48,769 nt of DNA from Bacteroidales bacterium (GCA_019416285.1 DXXM01000026.1:1-48769); one strand, 5' to 3'; positions 18,221 through 26,436 are shown, counted from the stretch's first letter. A program made the numbers and translations. Notes: a model not told the origin generated them from the sequence alone.

Positions 18221-19258
18221 ATGAAGCTAAAAATTTTAGCTGCGGTGGTTGCCGCGCTTGCTTTCTCCGGATTTCAACACACTGCCGAGGGATGTTCAAG
18301 GGTCCTCTATGTGGGCAATGACAGCCTCCGTATCGTCGGTCGCTCGCTTGATTGGAAAACCCCGATTCCGACTAATATATATGTCTATCCCCGCGGCATG
18401 CACAAGCAGGGCAACAATCTGCCGGGGTCTGTGGAGTGGACCTCGAAATACGGCGCCGTCTATGCCGTGGGCTATGACGGCGGTGTGACCGAAGGCATGA
18501 ATGAAAAGGGTCTCGTGGTCAACGGCCTCTTCTGCAAGGGCACGGTCTATGTCAATGACTCCACCATGAATCGTCCGCCCATGTCGCTCGCCATGTTTCC
18601 TGCATGGATTCTCGATCTGTGCGCCACCACCGACGAGGCTATAGCGATGCTTGCTAAACAGGATTTCACCATTTCGGGTGCCACATTTGACGGCGGTACA
18701 GTCTCCGCGCTCCACTGGGGTATCACTGATGCTACCGGCAAGAGTGTGATTTTTGAGTTTGACCATGGTAATCTCAAATACTATGCGGGCCAGGATATTC
18801 CAGTTCTCACTAATGACCCCGGTTTCCCGCAGATGAATGCCATTAATGACTATTGGGTCAAGAAAGGCGGCATCAACACACTCCCCGGCACTGTCTCCAG
18901 CCCCGACCGCTTCGTCAGAGCCTCATTCTTCGACAAGCATGTGGAGAAGACTGCCGACGCTGACCTCGGTCTCGCAATTACCCGCTCGATTCTCTTCAAT
19001 GTGTCGGTGCCTTACACCTATACTGTTGGCGAAGACAATGTCAGCTCCACCCAGTGGCGCTCCTTCTCCAATATCCGGGACCTCCGTTACTATTTCGATG
19101 TGGTTACCAATCCCGGCATATTCTATGTCGACCTCAGTAAATGTGATCTCCGTCCCGGAGCATCCGTCATGAAAATCGACACCTCCAAGAGTCAGGATTA
19201 TGTCGGCGACGCCACCCGCCACCTCTTCAAGACCAAACCATTTACCCCGATGTACTGA
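18221..19258 (+). CDS. Choloylglycine hydrolase-family (C59) amidase, exported
   Basis: This 345-residue linear-amide C-N hydrolase belongs to peptidase family C59, which includes bile salt hydrolases and penicillin V acylases. I start at MKLKILAAVVAALAFSGFQ because this gives a signal peptide ending before Cys. Removal exposes CSRVLYVGND with an N-terminal nucleophile cysteine, as the family requires. Counting from that Cys, Arg17 and Asp20 of IVGRSLDW match known active-site positions. NEKGLVVNGLF, LTNDPGFPQMN and SPDRFVRASFF supply the expected Asn, Asn and Arg. Periplasmic location is expected. Bile salts or N-acyl amino acids are plausible substrates; the sequence alone does not decide. 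A terminator follows at 19376. Confidence 0.92.
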   Translation: MKLKILAAVVAALAFSGFQHTAEGCSRVLYVGNDSLRIVGRSLDWKTPIPTNIYVYPRGMHKQGNNLPGSVEWTSKYGAVYAVGYDGGVTEGMNEKGLVVNGLFCKGTVYVNDSTMNRPPMSLAMFPAWILDLCATTDEAIAMLAKQDFTISGATFDGGTVSALHWGITDATGKSVIFEFDHGNLKYYAGQDIPVLTNDPGFPQMNAINDYWVKKGGINTLPGTVSSPDRFVRASFFDKHVEKTADADLGLAITRSILFNVSVPYTYTVGEDNVSSTQWRSFSNIRDLRYYFDVVTNPGIFYVDLSKCDLRPGASVMKIDTSKSQDYVGDATRHLFKTKPFTPMY

Positions 19259-19375
19259 GGTAACGGCAGTCACGCATCCCTATCTCCGCTGATTTGAAGA
19301 AAAGCCATCTCCCGAAGGAATATTTCCCTTCTCTTATATCCCCACGTTTATCTTAATTTAAGAACACACACATCC

Positions 19376-19417
19376 AATCGCCTCCCCGTCCGTCACAGGT
19401 CCGCGGAGGCGATTTTT
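19376..19417 (+). terminator. Rho-independent terminator of the C59 hydrolase gene
   Basis: A 10-bp stem, AATCGCCTCC (19376-19385) with GGAGGCGATT (19405-19414), is followed directly by T residues (TTTTTAG). The loop is 19 nt. It lies about 120 bp after the hydrolase stop in the gene-poor gap 19259-19542. Confidence 0.75.
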
Positions 19418-19480
19418 AGTCATGAATGGCTGTTTTTGCTCCGTTTTACAGTCCTTTTTCTCTGAGGCTTCGGGCTTCTG

Positions 19481-19512
19481 TTTGGTTTTCGGAAAAATTT
19501 TTCTTACTTTTG
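19481..19512 (+). promoter_or_regulatory. Bacteroidetes-type promoter of the small sorting-domain gene
   Basis: TTTG (19481-19484) is followed after exactly 20 bp by TACTTTTG (19505-19512), a full match to the -33/-7 consensus. The expected transcription start is near 19518, giving a leader of about 25 nt before the ATG at 19543. Confidence 0.8.
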
Positions 19513-19542
19513 CAACAGATACACAGTTAATTCTTCAGGCTC

Positions 19543-19863
19543 ATGCGTCAATTCGTCCTTATAACAGTCATACTGCTGTCCGCTCTGCTTTCGACCGGGG
19601 CGGCTCCCCGCTGGGAGGCAGTGGATTCGCCCGGACGGATATTCACCGAGCAGAAAGCCGAAACGGAGATTGCCGACGTCGCCGTCCGCGACAGTTGTAT
19701 CTACGTCACCTCCACTCGCCAGGTAAATGTGAAGGTGTTCACCATCCTCGGTCAGCTCATCTCGCAGGCCACCCTTCCGGCCGGAACCCATCGTCTCCAG
19801 ATGAGCGCCAAAGGAATCTATATCCTTAAATTAGGCACCACCACACGTCGCGTGACCATCTGA
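19543..19863 (+). CDS. Small exported protein with a type IX secretion sorting-like domain
   Basis: This 106-residue protein has a signal peptide (MRQFVLITVILLSALLSTGA) and about 85 mature residues. The C-terminal part, VKVFTILGQLISQATLPAG, then GIYILKLGTTTRRVTI, has the pattern of type A sorting domains recognised by the type IX secretion system (hydrophobic-Tyr/Phe, LGQ, LPAGxH, GIYIL, terminal basic-hydrophobic strand). Such domains normally sit at the end of large cargo; here almost nothing precedes it. It has its own good promoter. The lipid kinase gene follows after 56 bp. It could be a remnant of a larger gene, or a small surface protein. Confidence 0.75.
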   Translation: MRQFVLITVILLSALLSTGAAPRWEAVDSPGRIFTEQKAETEIADVAVRDSCIYVTSTRQVNVKVFTILGQLISQATLPAGTHRLQMSAKGIYILKLGTTTRRVTI

Positions 19864-19919
19864 CGCCCCGCGTCACTGCCCGCGCCCCTACCTACTGACT
19901 TGATGCCCGATAAAGATAA

Positions 19920-20891
19920 ATGAAAGCACGTCTGATCATCAACCCAATATCCGGTACCCGAAGCAAAGCCGGACTTGACCGCATGGTCATTGATTCGCTC
20001 TCTCCTCTCGGATGGGAGGTCGAAGTGGTATATACCAAGGGCCACGGCGACGCCACCCGTCTCGCCCTCGCAGCAATCGAAAAAAAATGTGACGCCGTTC
20101 TCGCCGCCGGTGGCGACGGGACAATCAACGAGACTGCCGCCGCGCTCTGCGGCACAGGCGTGGTGCTCGGCATACTCCCCTGTGGCTCGGGCAATGGACT
20201 CGCCCGCCATCTCGGAATCCCCATTGACCTCCGCGAAGGACTCAAGGTGATTCACGAGGACCATCCGACCGACATCGACTACGCCACCGTCAACGACCGT
20301 AAATTCTTCTGTACCTGCGGAGTCGGCTTCGACGCCGCCGTCAGCGCCGCTTTCGCACGCAAGAAAACACGTGGCAAATTCACTTATATACAGAGCACAT
20401 TCGAGACATACGCAAACTACGAGCCTGAATTCTACACCATTAGCGCCAACGGCAAGAAGCTGACTGAAAAGGCCTTCCTTGTGGCCGTCTGCAATGCCTC
20501 GCAGTATGGCAACAACGCCTACATAGCCCCCAGTGCGTCAATCAACGACGGCCTGCTCGACGTCACCATAATCCATGCCGGCAACACACTCTCGACCGCC
20601 CTCGTCGGGGTCGACATGATGACCGGTATGATTGAGCGCAACATGCTCATACAGACATTCCGCACCGACAATATCATCATTGAGCGCGAGCGCCGCGGCC
20701 CCTCACACCTCGACGGCGAGCCTCTTGAGATGGACGACTGTCTCGACATCCGCTGCCACCACAACGGCCTGCGCGTGTTCACCCCCACCGTGGTCCATCC
20801 GTTCAAGCCTATTCTCACCCCTGTCACGGCGATGTTCAACGACTTCAAGATTGCCGTCAGCAATCTCTTCCAGGGCGCCGGCACCCGATAA
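19920..20891 (+). CDS. YegS/diacylglycerol-kinase-family lipid kinase
   Basis: This 323-residue protein has the DAGK catalytic domain. The opening MKARLIINPISGTRSK is the nucleotide-binding start. AAGGDGTINE (about 60-70) is the core Gly-Gly-Asp-Gly-Thr motif. LPCGSGNGLARHLGIP is the second glycine motif, and GVGFDAAVS follows. The C-terminal half has the YegS-type beta-sandwich with LDVTIIHAG and HLDGEPLEM. It probably phosphorylates a membrane lipid such as diacylglycerol or phosphatidylglycerol on the cytoplasmic face. The exact lipid is not determined. It may share transcription with the small gene 56 bp upstream. Confidence 0.93.
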   Translation: MKARLIINPISGTRSKAGLDRMVIDSLSPLGWEVEVVYTKGHGDATRLALAAIEKKCDAVLAAGGDGTINETAAALCGTGVVLGILPCGSGNGLARHLGIPIDLREGLKVIHEDHPTDIDYATVNDRKFFCTCGVGFDAAVSAAFARKKTRGKFTYIQSTFETYANYEPEFYTISANGKKLTEKAFLVAVCNASQYGNNAYIAPSASINDGLLDVTIIHAGNTLSTALVGVDMMTGMIERNMLIQTFRTDNIIIERERRGPSHLDGEPLEMDDCLDIRCHHNGLRVFTPTVVHPFKPILTPVTAMFNDFKIAVSNLFQGAGTR

Positions 20892-20898
20892 TGCCCAG

Positions 20899-20978
20899 GT
20901 AGGGACGTTTTTCAAAACGTCCACATCAGGAATTGCTGATTGCCAGGCTAGTGTGGACGTTTTGAAAAACGTCCCTAC
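20899..20978. repeat. Nested inverted repeat, 26-bp perfect arms
   Basis: The 26 bases at 20899-20924 are exactly mirrored at 20953-20978, with 28 bp between. Each arm is itself a near-palindrome (GGACGTTTT then AAAACGTCC), so the element can fold as one long hairpin or as two short ones. It stands 7 bp after the lipid kinase stop and may act as a terminator or as a dispersed REP/BIME-like element. The remainder of gap 20892-21192 holds a promoter. Confidence 0.75.
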
Positions 20979-21068
20979 AGCCATATATTCCGCAATGCCC
21001 ACTCTGTCGGAACCCAGCGGGTTTTAACATGTCTTTTCAGCTTTTAGAGTGTTTTGTGAAGGGCTGAT

Positions 21069-21099
21069 TTTGAAAAGTTTGGGAAATTTTGTAGTTTTG
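21069..21099 (+). promoter_or_regulatory. Bacteroidetes-type promoter of the NhaC gene
   Basis: TTTG (21069-21072) and TAGTTTTG (21092-21099) are separated by 19 bp, fitting the -33/-7 consensus. Transcription would begin near 21106, leaving a leader of about 85-90 nt before the TTG start at 21193. Confidence 0.7.
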
Positions 21100-21192
21100 T
21101 ACTGCTGAAAACCGACGGATGTCGGCATAGAAGCTGTCATATACACAGGTACACACATAGATATTTATCAATTCTGTTAAGGTAAACCAAAA

Positions 21193-22644
21193 TTGAACAG
21201 GCAAAGTCTCTTCGGTAGCCGGAATCTTCCGTCGATAACCGTATCAATGATTCCGCTTTCTTTTCTGCTTCTGACACTCATATCGGTCATCGTGTTTCGC
21301 GGAGCCGATGCAGTCTCGGAACTTGGTCCGTGGATTCTGCTCACCGCCTCGGCGATAGCGCTCGGGCTCGCCCTTGCCGGCGGCATAGCCTCGCGCCGCG
21401 GGCTCTCAGTGGGGCTTCGACGAAGCGCCGTGCAGATTCTTCCGGCCATACCTATTCTTATATGTATAGCAATCGTTGCCACCACCTGGATGCTTTCCGG
21501 AGTGGTGCCCACGCTCATATCCTTCGGGCTCCACGTGCTCTCACCCCGCCTATTCCTATTAATAACCTGCGCTGTCTGCTCGGTAATCTCGGTGATGACC
21601 GGCAGCTCGTGGACCACCATCGCCACCATCGGAGTGGCCTTCATGGGCATAGGGCAGGTTATGGGCTACTCTGACCCGTGGATAGCCGGAGCCATAATAT
21701 CCGGAGCCTATTTCGGCGACAAGGTCTCTCCCTTGAGCGACACCACGGTAGTAGCCTCGTCGACCGCCGGAGTGGACCTTTTCGAACACATACGCTATCT
21801 GATGTTCACCACAGTCCCGGCGATGACGGTAGCGCTGCTTGTATTCCTCGTGGTCGGTCTCTACACTCCGCTCGTCCCTTCGCCGGAGTCGGCGCCGATT
21901 CTCGAATCACTTGCAGCCACATTCAACCTCTCTGCATGGACACTCCTCATCCCTCTTGCAACCCTTGTCATGATTGCCCTGCGCATACCCACCCTCGTAG
22001 TGCTCCTTACGGCCGGAATACTCGGCGGAATCGGCATTTTCATTTTCCAGCCGCAGCTTGCCATGGGCCTCACGGATGCTCTCGTGTCGGTGTGGAGCGG
22101 TTCGAATCTCTCCACGGGCAATGGCGCTCTTGACGAACTCGTGGCCACCGGAGGCATCCTCGGTATGCTCCCGACCGTATGGCTCGTGCTGAGCGCGATG
22201 GTGTTCGGTTCCGTCATGATAGGCACCGGCATGCTCGGCAGGCTGACCGACGCTTTCACAAGCCGTCTGAAGAAGCGCACAAGCATCGTCGGCGCTACTG
22301 TAGCCAGCGGACTGGCCATGAATTGCGCCACAGCCGACCAGTATCTCTCCCTCATAATCACCGGCAACGTCTACCGCTCGCTCTACCGCCGCTACGGTCT
22401 CGAACCGCGCCTTCTGAGCCGCTCGATGGAGGATTCGGTATCCGTCACTTCCGTGCTTATTCCCTGGAACTCCTGCGGTATCACGCAGTCGACCGTGCTC
22501 GGCGTCTCGACCATGGCCTATTTCCCCTGTTGCATTTTCAATATCATGACCCCGATAATGAGCCTCATCGTGGCGCGCCTCGGCTTCAAAATCTACCAGG
22601 CCGTCCCGCGTCGCGTACCCTCCACAGCCTCCGCCGCCGGCTGA
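21193..22644 (+). CDS. NhaC-family Na+/H+ antiporter
   Basis: This 483-residue inner-membrane protein of the NhaC antiporter family has about eleven to twelve hydrophobic segments. It carries family features such as FGLHVLSPRLFLLITCAVC, GSSWTTIATIGVAFMGIG, GAIISGAYFGDKVSPLSDTT and GLAMNCATADQYLSLIITG. It should exchange sodium (or another cation or organic acid) for protons. The start is uncertain. TTG at 21193 gives a short charged N-terminus typical of the family, while ATG at 21247 begins right at the first membrane helix. I favour TTG. The gene converges with the regulator at 22669-24219. Confidence 0.92.
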   Translation: MNRQSLFGSRNLPSITVSMIPLSFLLLTLISVIVFRGADAVSELGPWILLTASAIALGLALAGGIASRRGLSVGLRRSAVQILPAIPILICIAIVATTWMLSGVVPTLISFGLHVLSPRLFLLITCAVCSVISVMTGSSWTTIATIGVAFMGIGQVMGYSDPWIAGAIISGAYFGDKVSPLSDTTVVASSTAGVDLFEHIRYLMFTTVPAMTVALLVFLVVGLYTPLVPSPESAPILESLAATFNLSAWTLLIPLATLVMIALRIPTLVVLLTAGILGGIGIFIFQPQLAMGLTDALVSVWSGSNLSTGNGALDELVATGGILGMLPTVWLVLSAMVFGSVMIGTGMLGRLTDAFTSRLKKRTSIVGATVASGLAMNCATADQYLSLIITGNVYRSLYRRYGLEPRLLSRSMEDSVSVTSVLIPWNSCGITQSTVLGVSTMAYFPCCIFNIMTPIMSLIVARLGFKIYQAVPRRVPSTASAAG

Positions 22645-22668
22645 TTTTATTCAGGCTCATGATAGCGT

Positions 22669-24219
22669 TCAGTCGCAGATAGAAGCTATAAATTCGTCCA
22701 GGTCAACATCCTTGGGTAGTCCGAGACGTGTGCGGATGCGGTAGCGCGCTGTGTTGACGCTCATGCGGGTGATACCAAGGCAGAGTGCTATCTCCTCATT
22801 CGACTGTTTCATGTAGATGAGCATGCACACAAGCTGATCATTGGGGGTCAGCTTTGATGATTTTTCCTTCAGTCGCAGCAGGAAATCGGGATGCAGGGCT
22901 TCGAAGAGGCGCCTGAATTTACCTTCCTTGTCGGTTTTCAGCAGCGACGGCGACAGTAGCATGGCGGCGTTTTCAGTTTTGTTGGTATTGATTTCATCAA
23001 CCAGTGACTCTATGCGTGAATTGAGTTGGCGGTGGGTATGTGTCAGTTCTGAAATCTTCTTGTCGAGTTCCAGGCGCTTGAGCCGGTTGATGCGGTTGCG
23101 CCGGATGCCGAACCAGATGAGCCATACCGTCGCGGCGACACCCAGGGCTATGAGGATGGAGAGTATGATGATGCGCTGACGCGCCACAGTGAGTTCCATG
23201 TCGAGAAGCCTGTTTTCCTGCTCCTTTTTCGAAGCTCTGAAACGGATGTCGGCTGCGATTGCCGCCTCCAGATTCTTTTCGGCTTCGATAGAATCGTTCA
23301 GCTCGTAAAATCTCGGATAGAGAGCCGCCATACGGTCATACATTTTCTCTTTCGCATACAGTTTCATGATAGTTTCGTATGACCAGATGATATTCTCTGT
23401 CATTTTTTTCTGTTCAAACACATTCATGGCATTTTCCATAAGCGGGATTCCTTTGGAGTGCTGCCCATTGAGAAAATATCCCATCCCCAATATGAATGGT
23501 TCCGTTAAGTGGCTTCTCTTGTTGTAGAATTTCATGAGATGTTCCAGTCGCTGTATTGCGCTTGCAAGGGAATCGGGACATTTTTCATAGTTTTCTATCA
23601 TCCAGATGACCCGCTCACACTCGACGTCGCGCATGCTCTCATCTTTATGCGCCGGCGTCTCCCCGCTTATCCCATCAATGGCTTTCCGGGCAAGATCAAG
23701 ATATTTGAATATCGTATCATTCGCCACACTGTCGGGATACATTGCCGCTCTCATGCGGTACAGGTCCACCAGGCGCGGATGATTGAGTTTGCGTGCTATT
23801 TCGATTGCCTCCCAGTTCATCCTGCGGGCTTCATCAAACATTTTGTAGCGGGCGTAGAGGGTCGAGAGAGTTCCGAAAAGAGTGATGTCGCCGTAGGTGG
23901 CCGTATCGTTGTGTGCTATGCGGTATTCTGTGGCTTCGTGTAGATAATCGAGTCCGTCGCTATATTTCCCGTTATGGAGATAAAAATGTCCCATCTGCGA
24001 TAGTACCAGCACAGGGTCGTAGCTGCACCGGCCTTCGTGCAGTTCCTCAATCGCTTTTTCCTGCATGGCGATATACTCTTCGGCAGGAGCTCCCGCACGA
24101 TATAGTGCGAAGGCTTTGTCGTGGAAGGGCTTCGCGCCTTCCGCTTTCTGTGTTTCCTTTCCGGAACAGGACGCTAAGACTAATGAAAGAAATAAAGTAA
24201 GGATTGCAATTGGTTTCAT
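22669..24219 (-). CDS. TPR-transmembrane-LuxR-HTH regulator with lipobox-like signal
   Basis: This 516-residue protein has a Bacteroidetes-specific layout. An N-terminal hydrophobic signal ends in a lipobox-like LVLASC (Cys17). A TPR-like helical sensor region (about 30-330) follows, then one membrane helix (about 355-377; IIILSILIALGVAATVWLIW), a coiled coil (about 385-430), and a C-terminal LuxR-type helix-turn-helix (NEEIALCLGITRMSVNTARYRIRTRLG). The topology implies an extracytoplasmic sensor and a cytoplasmic DNA-binding head. A lipid-modified N-terminus would sit oddly with this and needs checking. Target genes are unknown. A 17-bp palindrome at 24309 could be its binding site. Confidence 0.87.
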   Translation of the reverse strand: MKPIAILTLFLSLVLASCSGKETQKAEGAKPFHDKAFALYRAGAPAEEYIAMQEKAIEELHEGRCSYDPVLVLSQMGHFYLHNGKYSDGLDYLHEATEYRIAHNDTATYGDITLFGTLSTLYARYKMFDEARRMNWEAIEIARKLNHPRLVDLYRMRAAMYPDSVANDTIFKYLDLARKAIDGISGETPAHKDESMRDVECERVIWMIENYEKCPDSLASAIQRLEHLMKFYNKRSHLTEPFILGMGYFLNGQHSKGIPLMENAMNVFEQKKMTENIIWSYETIMKLYAKEKMYDRMAALYPRFYELNDSIEAEKNLEAAIAADIRFRASKKEQENRLLDMELTVARQRIIILSILIALGVAATVWLIWFGIRRNRINRLKRLELDKKISELTHTHRQLNSRIESLVDEINTNKTENAAMLLSPSLLKTDKEGKFRRLFEALHPDFLLRLKEKSSKLTPNDQLVCMLIYMKQSNEEIALCLGITRMSVNTARYRIRTRLGLPKDVDLDEFIASICD

Positions 24220-24250
24220 CAGATATTATGTGCACGTGTGAAAGAATATG

Positions 24251-24258
24251 CAAATATA
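24251..24258 (-). promoter_or_regulatory. Possible -7 box of the TPR-LuxR regulator gene
   Basis: On the minus strand this reads TATATTTG, about 30 bp before the regulator ATG. It fits TAnnTTTG, but no TTTG box stands at the normal upstream distance. Confidence 0.4.
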
Positions 24259-24308
24259 ATTGATTTTTTATCTATGAATGTGCATTTCACGCATGTAGAG
24301 AGTTAAAT

Positions 24309-24353
24309 CTATAGACTGTCTATAGTAGATTTCGGGGCTTGCGATTAACTTTG
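24309..24353 (+). promoter_or_regulatory. 17-bp palindrome next to a rightward -7 box
   Basis: CTATAGAC T GTCTATAG (24309-24325) is a perfect 8-bp-arm palindrome. TAACTTTG (24346-24353) matches the -7 consensus 20 bp further right. The palindrome covers the place where a -33 box would lie (about 24322-24326), and no TTTG is present there, so the promoter may depend on an activator. It lies in the 329-bp gap 24220-24548, between the regulator gene and ferritin. Confidence 0.5.
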
Positions 24354-24359
24354 TGTCAT

Positions 24360-24533
24360 TAAAAACCAAATGACAAATCAAGTTACATCCTGACATAAAA
24401 TTATTGCTTATCACTGAGTATCCGATTTGAGCCTGATCAACCAGGCTGGTAGTTGCTATAAGCTAATGGACCTACGCTTAATCAACGAGCAGGGCCGTAT
24501 CTGTGTGAGATACGGCCCTGATTTTGTCGTTTG
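24360..24533 (+). ncRNA. Candidate small RNA ending in a strong hairpin
   Basis: No plausible ORF longer than seven codons is found here. Starting from the -7 box at 24346, a transcript of about 170 nt would contain a hairpin AGCCTG (24430-24435)/CAGGCT (24442-24447). It would end in a 13-bp stem (24490-24502 with 24508-24520, loop GTGTG) followed by a T-rich run (ATTTTGTCGTTT). The T-rich side is on the plus strand, so the terminator fits a rightward transcript better than the leftward ferritin gene. I recognise no known RNA family. This is a candidate only. Confidence 0.4.
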
Positions 24534-24548
24534 TCGGTAAATTGGTGC

Positions 24549-25067
24549 TTATTCAGCAGAGAGTGCGGAGGGGGCGGTGTATGTGCGAGAACCGAGCTCC
24601 TGGTCGAGCATGTAGAGACCCATGCCGTCGTTGCCGATTAGTGAGAACTTGTCGATGAGTGTGCGGCAGTTGTCCTCTTCCTCAACCTGTTCGCTTACGA
24701 ACCAGGTGAGACGGTCGCGTGTGGCGTAGTCACGCTCGCTTTCTGCGAGAGCATAGAGGTCGTTGATGAGTGCGGTGACTTTCTTCTCGTGTTCGAGTGT
24801 GGCCTTGAAAGCCTCGAGGGGCGATTCCCAGCTTGTGGGGACAGCGTCGATAGCCTTAAGGGTCACGCGGCCGCCGCGCTGGTTGATATAGTTCATGAAG
24901 ATAGTGGCATGTGCCTGCTCCTCCTGGAACTGGATTTTGAACCAGTTGGCTACACCAGGCATACCTTCAGCCTCAAAGTGCTGGGCCATTGAAAGATAGA
25001 GATAAGCGCTCCAGAATTCGGCATTGATCTGCTCATTGAGGGCGTCCTGAACTTTGTTGTTTAACAT
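24549..25067 (-). CDS. ftnA: Ferritin (non-heme iron storage)
   Basis: This 172-residue four-helix ferritin oxidises ferrous iron and stores it as a mineral in a 24-subunit shell in the cytoplasm. The sequence follows bacterial FtnA throughout: NEQINAEFWSAYLYLSMA, WFKIQFQEEQAHATIFMNYI, RGGRVTLKAI and WFVSEQVEEEDN. Ferroxidase ligands correspond to Glu17, Glu50, His53, Glu94, Gln127 and Glu130. It appears to be a single gene. A possible -7 box stands at 25108-25115. It is commonly iron- and oxygen-responsive in Bacteroides relatives, but no regulator site is recognisable here. Confidence 0.97.
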   Translation of the reverse strand: MLNNKVQDALNEQINAEFWSAYLYLSMAQHFEAEGMPGVANWFKIQFQEEQAHATIFMNYINQRGGRVTLKAIDAVPTSWESPLEAFKATLEHEKKVTALINDLYALAESERDYATRDRLTWFVSEQVEEEDNCRTLIDKFSLIGNDGMGLYMLDQELGSRTYTAPSALSAE

Positions 25068-25107
25068 ATAGTTTGAATTTTAAGTTAATGTGTTTTTTTA
25101 CAGATGA

Positions 25108-25115
25108 CAAAAATA
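25108..25115 (-). promoter_or_regulatory. Possible -7 box for ferritin
   Basis: The minus strand reads TATTTTTG, fitting TAnnTTTG, about 40 bp before the ferritin ATG. The -33 element is not clear. Confidence 0.45.
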
Positions 25116-25140
25116 CAAACTTTTCGTGACTTTTCAGCTT

Positions 25141-26436
25141 TTACCCCTTAAATTTATCGTAGAGTTTCTGGAATTTCAAGGCTATCTCCGCGTTGCAGAG
25201 ATTGTTGATGGATCCGGCGTGGGTGTGGTGTACCTTGCGGACGGGGCGGTAGGTGCCGTCCTGTACTTCGAGTCCTACCTTCTTATATGCCTCGCGGAAA
25301 GGCATGCCTTCGAGCACAAGGCGGTTGACCTCCTCGACGGTGAAGAGATAGTCGTAGCGCGGGTCATCTATTATGTCGTGCTTGACGCGGATATGCTGAA
25401 GCATGAAGTCGGCCATGTCGAGACACTGTATCATCTCCGTTGTCGCGGGGAAGATGATGTCTTTGAGCAGCTGGAGGTCGCGGTTGTAGCCGAGCGGGAG
25501 GTTGGCTGTCAGCAGTGCGATTTCGTTCTGCACCGACTGCAGGCGGTTGCATTTGCCGCGCATGATTTCAAATACGTCGGGGTTCTTCTTGTGGGGCATG
25601 ATGGAGGAGCCGGTGGTGAGCTCGTCGGGGAAGGAGACGAAGCCGAAGTTCTGACACATCCACATGCACACGTCCATCGCCAGATGGCCCAGCGTGGAGG
25701 CGATGGCGCTGATGGCCATCGAAGCGGCGCGCTCCGTCTTGCCGCGCGACATCTGTGCGGCCACCACATTGTAGTGCAGTGTCTCGAATCCGAGCAGACG
25801 GGTGGTCATCTCGCGGTCAAGGGGGAAGGAAGAGCCGTAGCCTGCGGCCGAGCCGAGGGGATTCTGATTGGCTATATTATAGGCTGCGGCGAGCATCTGT
25901 ATGTCGTCGGCGAGCGATTCGGCGTATGCTCCGAACCAGAGGCCGAATGATGAGGGCATGGCCACCTGAAGATGGGTGTAGCCGGGCATCAGCACATCCT
26001 TGTACTCCTCGCTCAGTGACTGGAGGCGCACGAAGAGGCGCTGCACGGCGTCGGCTATGTGGCGCAGCTCGTCGCGCATGAAGAGTTTGAGGTCCACAAG
26101 CACCTGGTCGTTACGCGAGCGGCCTGAGTGGATTTTCTTGCCCACGTCGCCGAGCTTGGCGGTGAGCATGAATTCAACCTGCGAGTGGACATCCTCGACG
26201 CCGGGCTCGATGGTGAACTCCCCGCGCTCGATTACCTCGGCAATTTCGCCGAGAGCCTTGAGAAGCACCTCAAGCTCGTTGGAAGTCAGCAGGCCGATGC
26301 TCTCGAGCATGCGGATATGGGCCATAGAGCCCTGGACATCGTAGCGCGCGAGACGCAGGTCGAGTTCGCGGTCACGTCCTACGGTGAATTCCTCTATCAT
26401 TTTGTCGGGCTCGAAGCCCTTGCTCCAAAGTTTCAT
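25141..26436 (-). CDS. argH: Argininosuccinate lyase
   Basis: This enzyme splits argininosuccinate into arginine and fumarate, the last step of arginine synthesis. The 431 residues belong to the fumarase/aspartase superfamily, with the signature TGSSIMPHKKNPDVFE around residue 275. Also present are VEDVHSQVEFML and HSGRSRNDQVLVDLKLFMRD, which carry substrate-binding residues, and PGYTHLQVAMPSSFG with the catalytic His region. It is the last gene of the eight-gene arginine operon transcribed leftward, 39 bp after argE. It is slightly shorter than the E. coli enzyme but all core motifs are intact. Confidence 0.96.
   Translation of the reverse strand: MKLWSKGFEPDKMIEEFTVGRDRELDLRLARYDVQGSMAHIRMLESIGLLTSNELEVLLKALGEIAEVIERGEFTIEPGVEDVHSQVEFMLTAKLGDVGKKIHSGRSRNDQVLVDLKLFMRDELRHIADAVQRLFVRLQSLSEEYKDVLMPGYTHLQVAMPSSFGLWFGAYAESLADDIQMLAAAYNIANQNPLGSAAGYGSSFPLDREMTTRLLGFETLHYNVVAAQMSRGKTERAASMAISAIASTLGHLAMDVCMWMCQNFGFVSFPDELTTGSSIMPHKKNPDVFEIMRGKCNRLQSVQNEIALLTANLPLGYNRDLQLLKDIIFPATTEMIQCLDMADFMLQHIRVKHDIIDDPRYDYLFTVEEVNRLVLEGMPFREAYKKVGLEVQDGTYRPVRKVHHTHAGSINNLCNAEIALKFQKLYDKFKG

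Noticed and set aside
24490..24520. Ferritin terminator on the minus strand
   Set aside because: The hairpin has no T-run on the minus-strand side; the T-rich side fits a plus-strand transcript better, so it was assigned to the candidate RNA.
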